The notes under the pieces were generated by a model. The model worked only from the letters and a program-made list of their open reading frames with translations, made no database searches and was not told the DNA's origin. Below are positions 50,001-59,934 of a DNA stretch of 64,000 nucleotides, one piece after another. The first letter of the stretch is position 1, and each line of letters begins with the position of its first letter. This DNA is from Volvox africanus (Eukaryota > Chlorophyta > Chlorophyceae > Chlamydomonadales > Volvocaceae), in assembly GCA_030268105.1 (NCBI GenBank), contig BSDZ01000078.1, positions 2,159,001 through 2,223,000 on the forward strand, in the 5' to 3' direction. The translations under genes and the position numbers were made by a program.

Positions 50001-53000
50001 CAGGCTTCGCAGTTTGCGATTGCCTATAAGGATGGTCCGGAAAGGAAGCCATGGGACATGCCTAAGGGCTACTCTATCGTGCATGTGAGTTCACTCATAT
50101 TACTGTCTTATTCCACTGGCGACACCTCAGTACCCTAATATTCGATGCAAATATATCGCATACCGATCGGTGTGAGTGAGAGTGAGATGCACTTTAGTGT
50201 ATCTGCACTGCAAAGCAATAGTGCACTGGTACTTCGGCGCTTGCCGTTGGAATAAACCCGCTTTCTCACAGATCAGTCGTCTCGAGGTATCCTGCAAATC
50301 GTTCGACCAGGTACAGACCTCTGCTCCTCGGCAGCAAAGAGCCGTACCCTGTCTCACTCTTTGCAGTATATATATCTCATATCCTGCCTGATCCGTGAGA
50401 TGACTACTAAATTTTTAATTTGCTTGTTACGAAGTTTATGACTTGCTAGGGATAGGGTAGTCCTATTACTTGTCCAACCCTTTGCTTGGTCCTATTTGAC
50501 ACAGGATAGTAACCTGTATTCCTAATGATTCTTCAGCAGTTTCTAGTCTTGCTGCGGCAGATAGTTAACCGAACTGCTTTCACTTCCAACCACAGGGCAT
50601 GTTCAATATCACTGGGGTCACAGTGGCGGACTTCCTTGGCACTAATGGCTGTGGTGGAGCGATGGTGGGCACCTATGCACTTGCCAACCAGCCCAAGGCA
50701 CCCGAGATATTCTATCCACACTTCTTCTCAAAGATGAACGTCATCGATGTTGCCACGGGGTACGTTTGTCACCGGGAGAAATATCGAGGATAAAGATGTT
50801 ATCTTGCATCGGGGTACATTTGTGGAAAGTGAATGATCGAATCTTGCATGATCGTAAAAGGAATGGAAATTTAACATTTGTGCTAAGTCGCATGGTTCCT
50901 TAAATTGCCGTATCTGCACTCCCTTCTCATGCTCACAGGCCCGGTCAGGGCATGTTCTACTACTTTAGCCCCGACCTTGGCTGGCGTGGCGAACTGTGTG
51001 GCGAGGCCAACTATACGCGCGAGGATGGAAGTGTGATCGAGCTCACGTGTGCAGGCCCAAAGCACGTTCACTGGCGTGATCTTGACGGCTCCCTCATCGG
51101 CACGATTGGCAGCATCTCGGGAAACTTCCAAGATGGCCCGCGTGTGTTCCCCATGGACCAGGGCATGCCCGTTTTGCCTGGTCCATGCACTTACTCTTCT
51201 GTACTCGGATCGTACAGCTGTGTCACGGGCTCTTCTTCATTCCTGCTGGACGCGCCCATGAAGCCAAACCCCATACCTTCAGAGGGCATCTGGGGAGACC
51301 CACAGCACTTTGTGCTGGAGAGCCGTGACAAAGATAGTGAGGACCGCAATTTTGGGCCCGTGTTTTTCAACGTCTCGGGATCCATTGACCTGGTGACGGT
51401 GCAGCAGGACCATGGATGCTGCTTCACTTACAAGTGTCAAAAACGCCTGTCCACATTCGGCACCTATGTGCCCAGTGGCCAGACGGTTTATATCAACTTC
51501 ACCGGCACACCTGCACAGGTCTTCCGGCTATGGTTCCCATATGCCAATCCCGACAAGGAAATTGTTGTGGTGATCAACTATCTGTACACACTCAACCGGC
51601 GGTTTGTAGTGCTGCCACAAGGTGTTTCAAATGTTACAGGCCGCATCACACCCGAGTCATCACCGCCAAAAATTGGTGATGGCAAAGGTCACGGTGCATA
51701 TTATTGGGACCAGTTCAACACGCTCATGTATGTTAAGATGACGGGTGGCAAGCACCTTGAGATCCGCACCGAGAATGCAGTGCAGGTGAGCATGAAGTGA
51801 GGGTATGAATTCAATAATGATGTGACTCCTAGAGTTCAACGGTGTAGCAGTACTTGTAACTGATGCAAGACGCATAGGCAGAGCACGCGCAGTGGAAGGC
51901 AGAAACCTGCGCGCTGCAGCCCATAGCGAGGCCAATCATGAAGTAGGCACCATCCTTATACCATGTGCGTACCTGCATATTAGCTTGCACACCCTTCTTT
52001 GGTCGCCTCACCATCATACCACGTTTTTCCTTAATGCCTGCCGTGCAGGTCTCCCAGTCGTTCGCACTTACAGTTGAGCAGTTCTATGACATCGAGGAGC
52101 TGTTCTTAAGCAACCTCGCTTATGCCATGAACATCACCCGAAACCGGCTCTACATCGTCAAGGTTGTGCCCGGATCTGCCACTGTTACCTTTGCCATTGC
52201 ATCACCACTTCAAGACGTGCCCGAGCTCTCAATTGCTGAAGGTCATGATGCTAACGATACACTGGCGACCACGATACCCGAGATTGTCGAGCCACCTGTG
52301 GTACTCACACCGGAAGATATAGCCAACCTTACCCTCATGGGTGCCAGTGCGCCTCCCATCGCAAACCTGACTTTGAGCACCCTACTCGTACTACGACAGC
52401 TATGGTCACTTTTTAGTACGTACACAGCTGTGGCAAATGCAGTTGCAACGAGTGCCAATGTAACACTTCAGGGACTACCGACGCAGTACATCCCCCCATT
52501 AGAAGAATTTCAGGTTGCAAGCTCGCAGCAGTCTGCTTCACCTGCGCCAACGCCTTCTACGACGCCAGCCACTTCATCTCCATCACCGTCATCATCATCA
52601 TCGTCATCATCATCGTCATCACCATCGTCATCGCCATCGCCATCGTCATCGCCATCGTCATCGCCATCGTCATCACCATCGCCATCACCATCGCCATTGA
52701 ACGATCAAGGCAATCCAGCTGGCACGAGCGGCAATACAGCTCCTGACAGGAGCGGCACGAAGTCATCAGCCACAGAGAGCTTCTTGTCCAATAAAACCAT
52801 AGGCGCAATCGTTGGTGCTATCTTGGGTGGTGTTGGCTGCCTTTTGCTAGCCACTACCATCTTCGCAATCCTGCGCCACAAGACCAAGCAAATCAGTCCC
52901 GGATCATTACCAGCAGGTGTGGTTGAGCTTTCCACGGAATCATTCGACGTTAGGGAGGGTGCCACAGTACCCACCGCCACCAGCAGCCCAGGTGCTGTGT

Positions 53001-54001
53001 TAGAGCGAGAGCGGCAGTTATCTGAGCCAGATGCAACTCGCCCTATGTCGCCCCGAGCTGCTGTCCGTGTATCATCATCGAATGCATCCGTTACTGCGGC
53101 CACAGGCTCCCTGGCCGCGGGATTAATAGCGCCTTCGGAGCCTGAGGCAATCAGGCCTCTTGCGTCTACCAACAAGCAGCCGCACAACAGCACACCCTTG
53201 GTGCCGGCGCAGGATTCATCGGCAGTTGGCATTCCTGATGTTGAGCGCAGCCGCCGCGAGTCAATAGGTGCAGTGATTACCAAGGCACCGGCAGAGCTGC
53301 AGCGCGCTGAGAGTCTGTTACATAACTCGGAGCCACAAGATTGGGTGAGCGACGTGGCACCACAAGTGGTCGAAGGCCGCCTGTCACAGAGCATTACAGA
53401 CGGCCGACCCGCCAGCATCCGGCCAGGCAGTGGTCGCACTGGGTTCATGGAACCACACTCTGACATGCAGAGGGTGCCGGAGGTGTCTGAGGTTCCTGAG
53501 CAGATGGCGCCCACCGTGACAGGTTCGCCGGTGGTCGAGGGTGGAGAAACGGTAGTTATGCGTGCACTGGAGACCCAGGAGTCTTGGCGCCCCAAGTCCC
53601 GTGCGACAGCCAGTTCACGGCCACCCAGTGGCGGCGTTGTATATGCTGCCGGTCCAGGGGACATAGCAGGGGAGGGCGGACCCCAAGGCCAGGGTCAGGT
53701 CACCCTGGAGCTGCTTCCTGGTGAACCGAACCAACTACAGCAGGAAGTCCGCTGCCGCGCTGTATCACCACCCCAGCCCACGATGATGCTGCCCGGCGGT
53801 ATGATAGAGTTGGCTGCATCGCCATCACTGCTGCACAGTGAGGTGGCAGCCATGATGGTGGCAGCAGGAAGCAACCCAGGCTTGGGGACCACAGCAGAAG
53901 CGGCGACACAAGAGGAGCAGCAGGGCAGCCCGCAGGCAGCACGCACACCGGCAGGCTTACGCAGTGACAGCATGCGCTGGAAGGGCCACGAGCAGGATTA
54001 A
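32082..54001 (+). CDS. Giant fibrocystin-L-like (PKHD1L1-like) type I membrane protein, 22 exons
   Basis: The exons are 32082-32200, 32273-32381, 32469-32583, 32734-33083, 33215-33810, 34172-34223, 34551-37300, 37463-38013, 38420-38529, 39807-42323, 42594-43124, 43880-44059, 44463-44699, 45024-45746, 46139-46308, 47126-47840, 48199-48878, 49163-49479, 49729-50084, 50596-50759, 50939-51785 and 52049-54001. Every junction is GT-AG with matching phase, and the sum of 14,142 nt divides exactly into 4,713 codons plus a stop. The order is signal peptide, IPT/TIG, PA14, IPT, second PA14-like, IPT, G8, beta-helix, G8, beta-helix, Ser/Pro stalk, membrane helix, cytoplasmic tail. This is the fibrocystin-L plan; the human protein is about 4,200 residues. 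Many NxT/NxS sites suggest heavy N-glycosylation. It should be a cell-surface receptor or adhesion protein. Its ligand is unknown. Confidence 0.85.
39009..39050 (+). repeat. Short GGGGTCTTCC tandem repeat in intron 9
   Basis: Four imperfect copies of GGGGTCTTCC(CTT) are arranged head to tail directly before the dispersed repeat at 39061. They may mark the edge of an inserted element. Confidence 0.8.
39061..39186 (+). repeat. Dispersed repeat, copy 1 (inverted partner at 56375-56519)
   Basis: From CTTGCAGTACGACAA to TACGGGATAT this segment matches the reverse complement of 56375-56519 with scattered mismatches and small gaps. Shared stretches include CAACATTGGAAGAATCATCT and ACAATACAGATCT. 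It lies inside an intron of the giant gene and is probably part of a transposable element. Confidence 0.75.
43362..43462 (+). repeat. Trinucleotide microsatellite in intron 11
   Basis: The tract is built from ACT/ACC triplets (TACTAC, CCACCA) over about 100 bp. It lies in the 755-bp intron 11 of the giant gene and has no coding role there. Confidence 0.85.
46785..47041 (+). repeat. Dispersed short repeat (MITE-like), copy B, in intron 15
   Basis: The core GAACGATTTGCAGGATATTT, the CAATGGCAGGCGCCGAGGTA segment and CCAGTGCAATATTGCTGCA match copy A at 7087-7380. Copy B lies wholly within intron 15 of the giant gene, in the same orientation as the gene. Its left part diverges and includes an ACTGAGTGAGG/CACTCACTC inverted pair. 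Confidence 0.75.
50165..50385 (-). repeat. Dispersed short repeat (MITE-like), copy C, in intron 19
   Basis: The reverse complement reads from CTGCAAAGAGTGAGACAGGG through CGAACGATTTGCAGGATA and AGTACCAGTGCACTATTGC to CATCTCACTCTCACTCACA. It has the best-defined ends: AGAGTGAGA against TCTCACTCT. It sits in intron 19 of the giant gene, antisense to it and opposite to copy B. Confidence 0.75.
52574..52697 (+). repeat. In-frame TCA/CCA/TCG repeat coding the Ser/Pro stalk
   Basis: The triplet array encodes alternating Ser runs and Ser-Pro pairs at about residues 4,240-4,281, directly before the membrane helix. SP and SSSP repeats are favoured sites for hydroxyproline or serine glycosylation in green algae. 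The segment probably forms an extended glycosylated stalk. Confidence 0.9.
52796..54001 (+). other. Membrane helix and cytoplasmic tail of the giant gene
   Basis: Residues ~4,314-4,340 (TIGAIVGAILGGVGCLLLAT) form the single membrane helix, rich in small residues. The basic stop-transfer RHKTK follows. The ~370-residue tail is Ser/Pro/Glu-rich without a recognised enzyme domain. Confidence 0.8.
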
Positions 54002-55793
54002 AGGATAGATTGTGGACTTAGGGTCTGAGTGTGGGCCGCGAGTTTGACATGGTGCAAATGCCTCCAGGCTACTGAGAACTTTATAAACTGGTTTGCTTGA
54101 GCGCTGGCCCTCGAACACTAAGCCAAGCTGCATGGAGATTGATGGCGCATATGCGCGCTTTATAAGCTAAGAGTTTGTTTGAGCGAGGGGTTGCACTGAG
54201 GGTGGCATCTGGAAACCACGCCTAATAGGGGCAAGGATAGGAACCGCAGACAACGAGGAAGGTTCATGCAGATGACGGAGTGCAGGTTAGATTTGAAGAG
54301 GAAATATGGATTTGTGTGCAGTAATGTGCCTGCTTGCCTTCTGGTACGTACATACAAGCTGGTAGGGTTCCATCGCTCGCAGCTATAGGAATGGTTGGAG
54401 TGCCGTGCGGAGTGTTGCTTAGTATCAGTGCTTAGGCGGCTGGCACCAGACTCATTCCTGTTGCACTGAACTTGTTATTAGTTACTACTGCACACATGCT
54501 GCAACAAATAAGCCAGTGCTGTCATCCAGCAGTATTTAATGGGATCTGCCACACGATGGTGAAAAACTCATAAGACAACAATGTGCTGACCAGAATTTTT
54601 TAATAAATTACAACGCACTTGACGGTCAATGCCGGTGTAGCTTGCAGTGACGCCATTGATGGAGTGGGCGACTCACCCATCGATCCTATCACAGCCACCC
54701 TTAGGCCCGCCGCGGGAAACAGTATGTAGCTCAGGCCTGGACGTTTTACTTATTCATGGTATTTTCATTACCATTAGGATAGATTGGCAAGTTGCAGCTG
54801 ACGTAATGCAGCGTATGTATGTATGACATGCCGTTGGGAGTGATCCCTACTTACGAGTACTATTTATATACTGTAGGCGCACGCAATCTTCGTTTGCTGT
54901 GTCTTAAAAGAATGGATCTTTTTCGCAGCTCTGCGCTGTGCCGCCGTAATCGCATTGCCAGTGCTGTGTATATGTGATGATCTTATGATGCTATGATGTC
55001 ACTGTCCGTTAAGCTATCTTCAAGGTGCGTTTATGTCTATTGATTCTGGATGGTGTCTGTATGTGTTGTACATGTGAGTTCCATTGAGTCCGTTGATGGG
55101 AGTGGCCAGATACATGGCCACGGTGTTCTGGTCAAGGCGGAAAGGTTAATGTAATGCTTTTTGGGGTATTCGTTTGTTAGGTTTGACTATCCGCAAATAG
55201 TATTGCATGCGGGACATATGCAACTGGGAATGCTATCATGTTATTGTGCTTTGCTCTCACGCACCACCAGCGAGCAGCAGCGTGCGTGCCTGCTAATTGG
55301 TGCATTCCGGGACCTCGACTACATTGGCGCATGATAACAGGTATATATCCCCATTCATCTAGCGCTTCCTCAGTTACAACTATTTCCATGATGGGACCTC
55401 TTATCTGCCTTTGCTTGTTGCACCATTACACTCTTTACAGGGAATTATATTCTTCCCCACCCTTGCCGTACGAACGTAACGCAATATGGAGACTGTTATA
55501 ATTCTTGGGGGTTGGTGTCGCTCATGAATTATCGCGTGCATGGACTGCGTGCCGTTGTGAACAGGCAGGGTGTAACAGTAAACAGACCCTGGGACGCTGG
55601 TCGGTAGAATGCGCATGTGATGATGCTAGTCGGTGCGTTAAATGCCCGATCAATATTTTGCCAACACATGCGGCGCGCCGTTGTAAATCTTAAGCGGATT
55701 GTATATTTGTCATTGCACTAACACTAAGATTCTTAGCGGAGGTGCAAGAATGAGATAATAAAGACACTTTGACCTTACGTACGTTTTAGTTTG
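54002..55793. other. 3' flank of the giant gene, no gene seen
   Basis: This stretch should contain the 3' UTR. Open frames are short and featureless. Confidence 0.4.
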
Positions 55794-55823
55794 AGCTGGG
55801 GAACACCACGGTGTTCCCCAGCT
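55794..55823. repeat. Perfect 14-bp inverted repeat with 2-nt spacer
   Basis: AGCTGGGGAACACC is followed by AC and then by its exact reverse complement, GGTGTTCCCCAGCT. Transcribed, it would give a very stable hairpin. It could be an element end or a remnant. Confidence 0.93.
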
Positions 55824-57840
55824 AGTGAACACGACTTTGACACGAAATTTTCGATTCCACCAAAGACATTTACTTTTTATCAATTAAGACACCCAGCGAG
55901 GAGAAGTACTTGCCAGTGTATTTCCGATGGAAAACTTGCTTGCCTCTGCTCGCCGATAATTCATATGGTTTTCCCTTCGTTCTTTAGCATGCACTCAAAT
56001 TTAGCCCCCGGGGGTAATAAAATATTTGTTTTTCAAAAATATGTGCGAGTATGAGTATTTACCGCTAATATTAGTCGTGCTGCTAGCTGCTAGCCGTAAC
56101 TTAAGAAACCGCGTCTAACATACCTGGTGAGTGTAACAGCCTACCGGGCGACTTGGGAGAGAAGCGATTAAACCCGTAATGTGGAGCTGAAAAGGACATA
56201 TGATTTCTCTTTTTCCGTTCATTTCAGCACGCAGTCATGTCGTCGGATCCAGCAGAACTACGACTACCATGTACAGCTTTATTTTTACCGCATTTAGCCA
56301 TGGTAAGGTGCCCACGCTACGGGTGCCCACGCGCATTTCCAGACTTAATCCTCTTTGGTCCTAGAAAGGACCAAAACCGGGGATATCCCGTATACGGACG
56401 TCCGTATATCGATAGCAAGATCTGTATTGTATCTGTCAATTCGTCTAGATGATTCTTCCAATGTTGGAACTTATCTGAGAGTATAACACTCCTACATCTG
56501 CGTCTTGTCGTACTGCAAGGAAACACCAAAAATCGATTAAAATTTGAAACACCAACAGGCATTTCCAAATATCGAGCACAGTCGTTCAGGATATCCATAC
56601 ATTCCACGCTGCCTGGATAGGCCTGAATTTATTACGGGCTATAATTGTACAATGCTGTCTGCGTGGCATGGGTAGTTCTGTCGCACGTCACCGTACTTGG
56701 TCACCAATTGAACTTAGAGGCATCATCGGTAATAAGGGTCGATGAAGGACTTTATTCAGCTTGGTGAATGCAGTATACATTTTGTTGTCATTGGCACCAA
56801 AGTAAACGATAAACCGACCCGAAATACCTCGCTAGTGTACGGGCGTGTATCGCTCCAATAACGCGATTGTTGATACAATAAAATGAATAATTTCAAGAAA
56901 GACATAATTTCTTTTGGTCTCTAATAATAACATTAAAAATTTCCACATCCCCCGCCGAAATCGGGAAAACAAATAAAACTTTAATTACATAACCTTTGTC
57001 CTAAAAAATACGGACTACTATAAATCCCAGGAAATACACCATTTGATAACAGGAATAGCTTAATATCGATGATATTTATTTTGAGCGTCACAGGTCCAGC
57101 AGCCTATCCAGCTGAAGTCGTTCTCCATCATGTTGTATAAAATATTATTTCGTATTATTACAGATCCTAAATGTGAGGTCGGAGATATCATCGTTTGGCG
57201 ATTGAGCCATGCAACCGTTTGAAACGGTCGGCTTGCTTAACCCTGACCCGATGGTCAGATCAGAGGGCTTCTCCCAAAGGGAGCTCGTCAGCGAAGTTTG
57301 GGGCTTGAAGAAAGCTTTTAGCCAGCAAAAGCTAATAAGAAAATGACAACAAACGGGAGTAGCAAGGTCATTTCCACTAACCATCTGCGATGACAGCGAG
57401 CGGACTCGTCAAACGGTTCACAAGGTCCCAAACGCTTCCGTGACATAAAAATCGATCCGCAATAAAATCACCTTTCGATTGCTTCCTTGTTGTGCAGCGA
57501 TCCTAGGTCTTCCGTCCACATCATCCATACAGCATGTGTACTGTGAATTGCGGGTTCACAACATAAATTTTACTGTGCAATTTGACGTACTACTAGGTAT
57601 TCATTACAATCTTCGTATGACTATAACATCCGAGCCGCTTGCTGCAGTCTTAGTAATATAGAAGGTCGCATGAATTGGCATCTTTCTGCCGTACACGGTC
57701 ACAAACGCAAAACATAAGTTAAGCAAGTCTGTAAGGTTGTTTCTAATAATCAATTAGGAATTGTTTTGTATTGTATAGTTTTTAAATTGCCACCAGGATT
57801 GCCATGTACCAAGATACAGACTAGTAATTGGGTCTAGACC
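55824..57840. other. AT-rich intergenic region between the giant gene and its paralogue
   Basis: No gene was recognised. The region includes the dispersed repeat at 56375-56519 and a perfect palindrome, TATACGGACGTCCGTATA, at 56391-56408. Confidence 0.4.
56375..56519 (-). repeat. Dispersed repeat, copy 2 (inverted partner of 39061-39186)
   Basis: The reverse complement follows copy 1 from CTTGCAGTACGACAA to CGGGATAT with mismatches and small gaps. It also contains a perfect 18-bp palindrome centred on GACGTC. Confidence 0.72.
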
Positions 57841-58837
57841 ATGTTGGCCTTTCGCTTAGCACTGTTGGCCTGCCTTGCGGGTATATTTCAAGGCGCTTTT
57901 AGCCAGCCTGTCATTAACAGGATTGACCCTACGTCAGGCTCCTTGGCGGGAGGCACCAGGTGGGCCTGGCCTTCGAGTCGACTTCCTGGCCGAGAACGCC
58001 TTACCTGACCTGAACGCCTCCTCTTTTTTCCGCAGGCTGGTGATCAATGGAAACAATTTTGGAGACATGTATACCAACAGTAGCACTGTCTACGTGGGTC
58101 CTTATCCTTGCAGCATAATCTCGCACTATTCTAGCAGCGACGTGGTGAGTACACGGAACCTGTAAAATTCTGTAGCTTGTCACCCTTTAATGAAACCCAG
58201 AGCTGAATTCTAAACCAATCGACCTCCATATTTGCTGCCAGCTAACTTGTGAAACCAGTCCGGGCTCGGCCGGCAACTACCCGGTTTACGTCGTAGTGGG
58301 CAACTACGAACCTGTAGTGTTTGGTTCATTCACGTACACCAGCGACCTAACGCCGAGTAAGTGGTTTCATCTGTTAAGAATATTTCATGTTTCTTGAATT
58401 ATGCCCAACATGGCTTTCAGCGTAATAACGGGTTTTATTTCAGGGCACCATTGCTTGATCTATCCTTGATGATGGTGCCCGCTACGGAAATTTGTAACGT
58501 GTGCCTGCCGTATGACTGTGCTCCCACATGCTGTCCACGTCGTCCGCGTCTATCTGGTACTCTAGCCCTGGACGGAATTTTGCCAAGGGCGGGACCACCG
58601 GGGTCAGACGTATTCCTATATGGCGACAAAACTTGGTACCTTCAAAATCGAGATTGCCTGCAAGAAGATTGGGGCGACATGGACTGCGTCGGGAGTATAC
58701 TATTCGGCGACTACTTATGCAGACAGGACCCAGCTGACCCAGACTCAGACATTATCTTCACAAGCCACCAGAAGTTTGGCAGCTACCTTTACCGTATTGG
58801 TTGTACCATGCCAGCCCAGGACAGCAACCACACGCAG
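57841..58837 (+). pseudogene. Partial paralogue of the giant fibrocystin-L-like gene (first four exons only)
   Basis: Exons 57841-57959, 58036-58144 and 58242-58356 have exactly the lengths of exons 1-3 of the giant gene (119, 109 and 115 nt). They encode a signal peptide and an IPT repeat (IDPTSGSLAGGT, LVINGNNFGDMY, VGPYPCSII, LTCETSPGSAG). The fourth exon (58444-58837) carries AGPPGSDVFLYGDKTW, WGDMDCVGSILFGDYLCRQD and FGSYLYRIGCTMP, close to exon 4 of the giant gene. With the strong donor GTAAGT at 58357 the fourth exon is read in the wrong frame and stops. The frame is kept only by using a weaker GTGG donor 4 bp downstream. No later exon follows in the next 5 kb, where the giant gene has a 131-bp intron. 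It is either a broken copy, a gene split by an insertion, or a short secreted isoform. Confidence 0.72.
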
Positions 58838-59934
58838 GTAACAACAAGAGGTGGTGTCTGTTTCCTTAAAACCAGAAAAAAGGTCTCCAAATCTATATAT
58901 GTACCATTTAATAGCTCAGGCAGGGGTTTATTTGAAGCTTGTGTGTGAGGTACACATGCACAAACATACACTGACGGGAGTGCAGGCCACATGAAGACAT
59001 GGTATGCGTGAGATTGGATAAAATACGATTTGAAGTTAGGCTTTAGCTCACTGTACTTATTATTTTTGCTTAGATGTCGTCAGTGTGTTCGGTTAGTTCC
59101 CCACAAAAGTTCCGAGTTCACATAAGTTCACACAAGGCTCCCCACCCAGTCTGACCATCAGCATCAGCTCTTTTGCATCTTCAACCTTACAAGGATATCA
59201 CAATCGCTGTGTGCCTACAGACGTTTTTCGATCCTTAAATCATTGCCCATCCTTATGAAGTGTTACCCGGGTATTATACAGTTCAAACATGAGCGATACA
59301 TGTACAAGAGAATAAGGAAGTTGAAAGAAGTAATATTGCGAGGGCGGGGCGCTTTTTTCATCTAGTATATGTGAAATGCATATACTTTGCCGTGTCATGA
59401 GAGATGCGGTCGTCTCATTTATCCTTACTATTGCTGCGCTCCTTGCTTTCTGGTAACCCCCCTAAAGACAGAACCTCTTATTAAATGTTTTTTTTCAATC
59501 CTGACGTTTTATGTCTGAGGCCAGGGTACGAATTCATGGCGATCCCTTACTGAGCGAGGTCCTAACGGACGCCAGTTGCTTCCCTTATGTGCTCACATCT
59601 TAATATCCAAAACATATTTCTTGTGCTTTATAAACTCGATCGGCACTAGCGCGGTCATGGAAATGTTAGGTACGTACTCCAGTGTATAACAACGACGACT
59701 CGCCCCAGATCTAGTTTTCCGCGTCTAGTAGTCTCTCCCAAGGCAACTTGTTGAAGTCAGCAAAGCGCCCGGCCCCTCGTGGGCCGTATTAGTTGCTCTG
59801 ACATTCTTTCGTATATGAGTGTTGCTCACATTCCAACACAACTCCACCTGGAGGTTCATACTTAAATATTAATTTTCAAACCTTACAACGAGCTTCTATT
59901 GTTACAAAGAATTCCAGCATTCGATCGGTATAAC
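58838..59934. other. AT-rich DNA after the partial paralogue, no gene seen
   Basis: I searched this stretch for the next homologous exon (the PALATAKNLN... segment of the giant gene) and saw none. Confidence 0.45.

Larger units (their letters stand above)
42594..51785 (+). other. Domain block: end of G8-1, two parallel beta-helix regions and second G8 domain
   Basis: Exon 11 continues G8-1 (VGDRIVIASSSF, VDMRAEV-type DMRAEVAVLTRNI) and leads into PbH1-like turns (AFRLGRYSMHWHLLGD, CAIHHTYNRAITVHGTH). G8-2 lies in exons 16-17 (WNTSATNFHKPEAGDNVTIP, LLALTIQGNVRFDPTRD, then GWRVGDRIVIGATSF). It is again followed by VDMRAEVGLVSSNILI and a second beta-helix (exons 17-19). Both G8 units are thus followed by the same DMRAEV sequence, which supports an old internal duplication as in animal fibrocystin-L and CEMIP. 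Exons 20-21 hold a Cys-containing beta-rich segment before the stalk. Confidence 0.8.
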
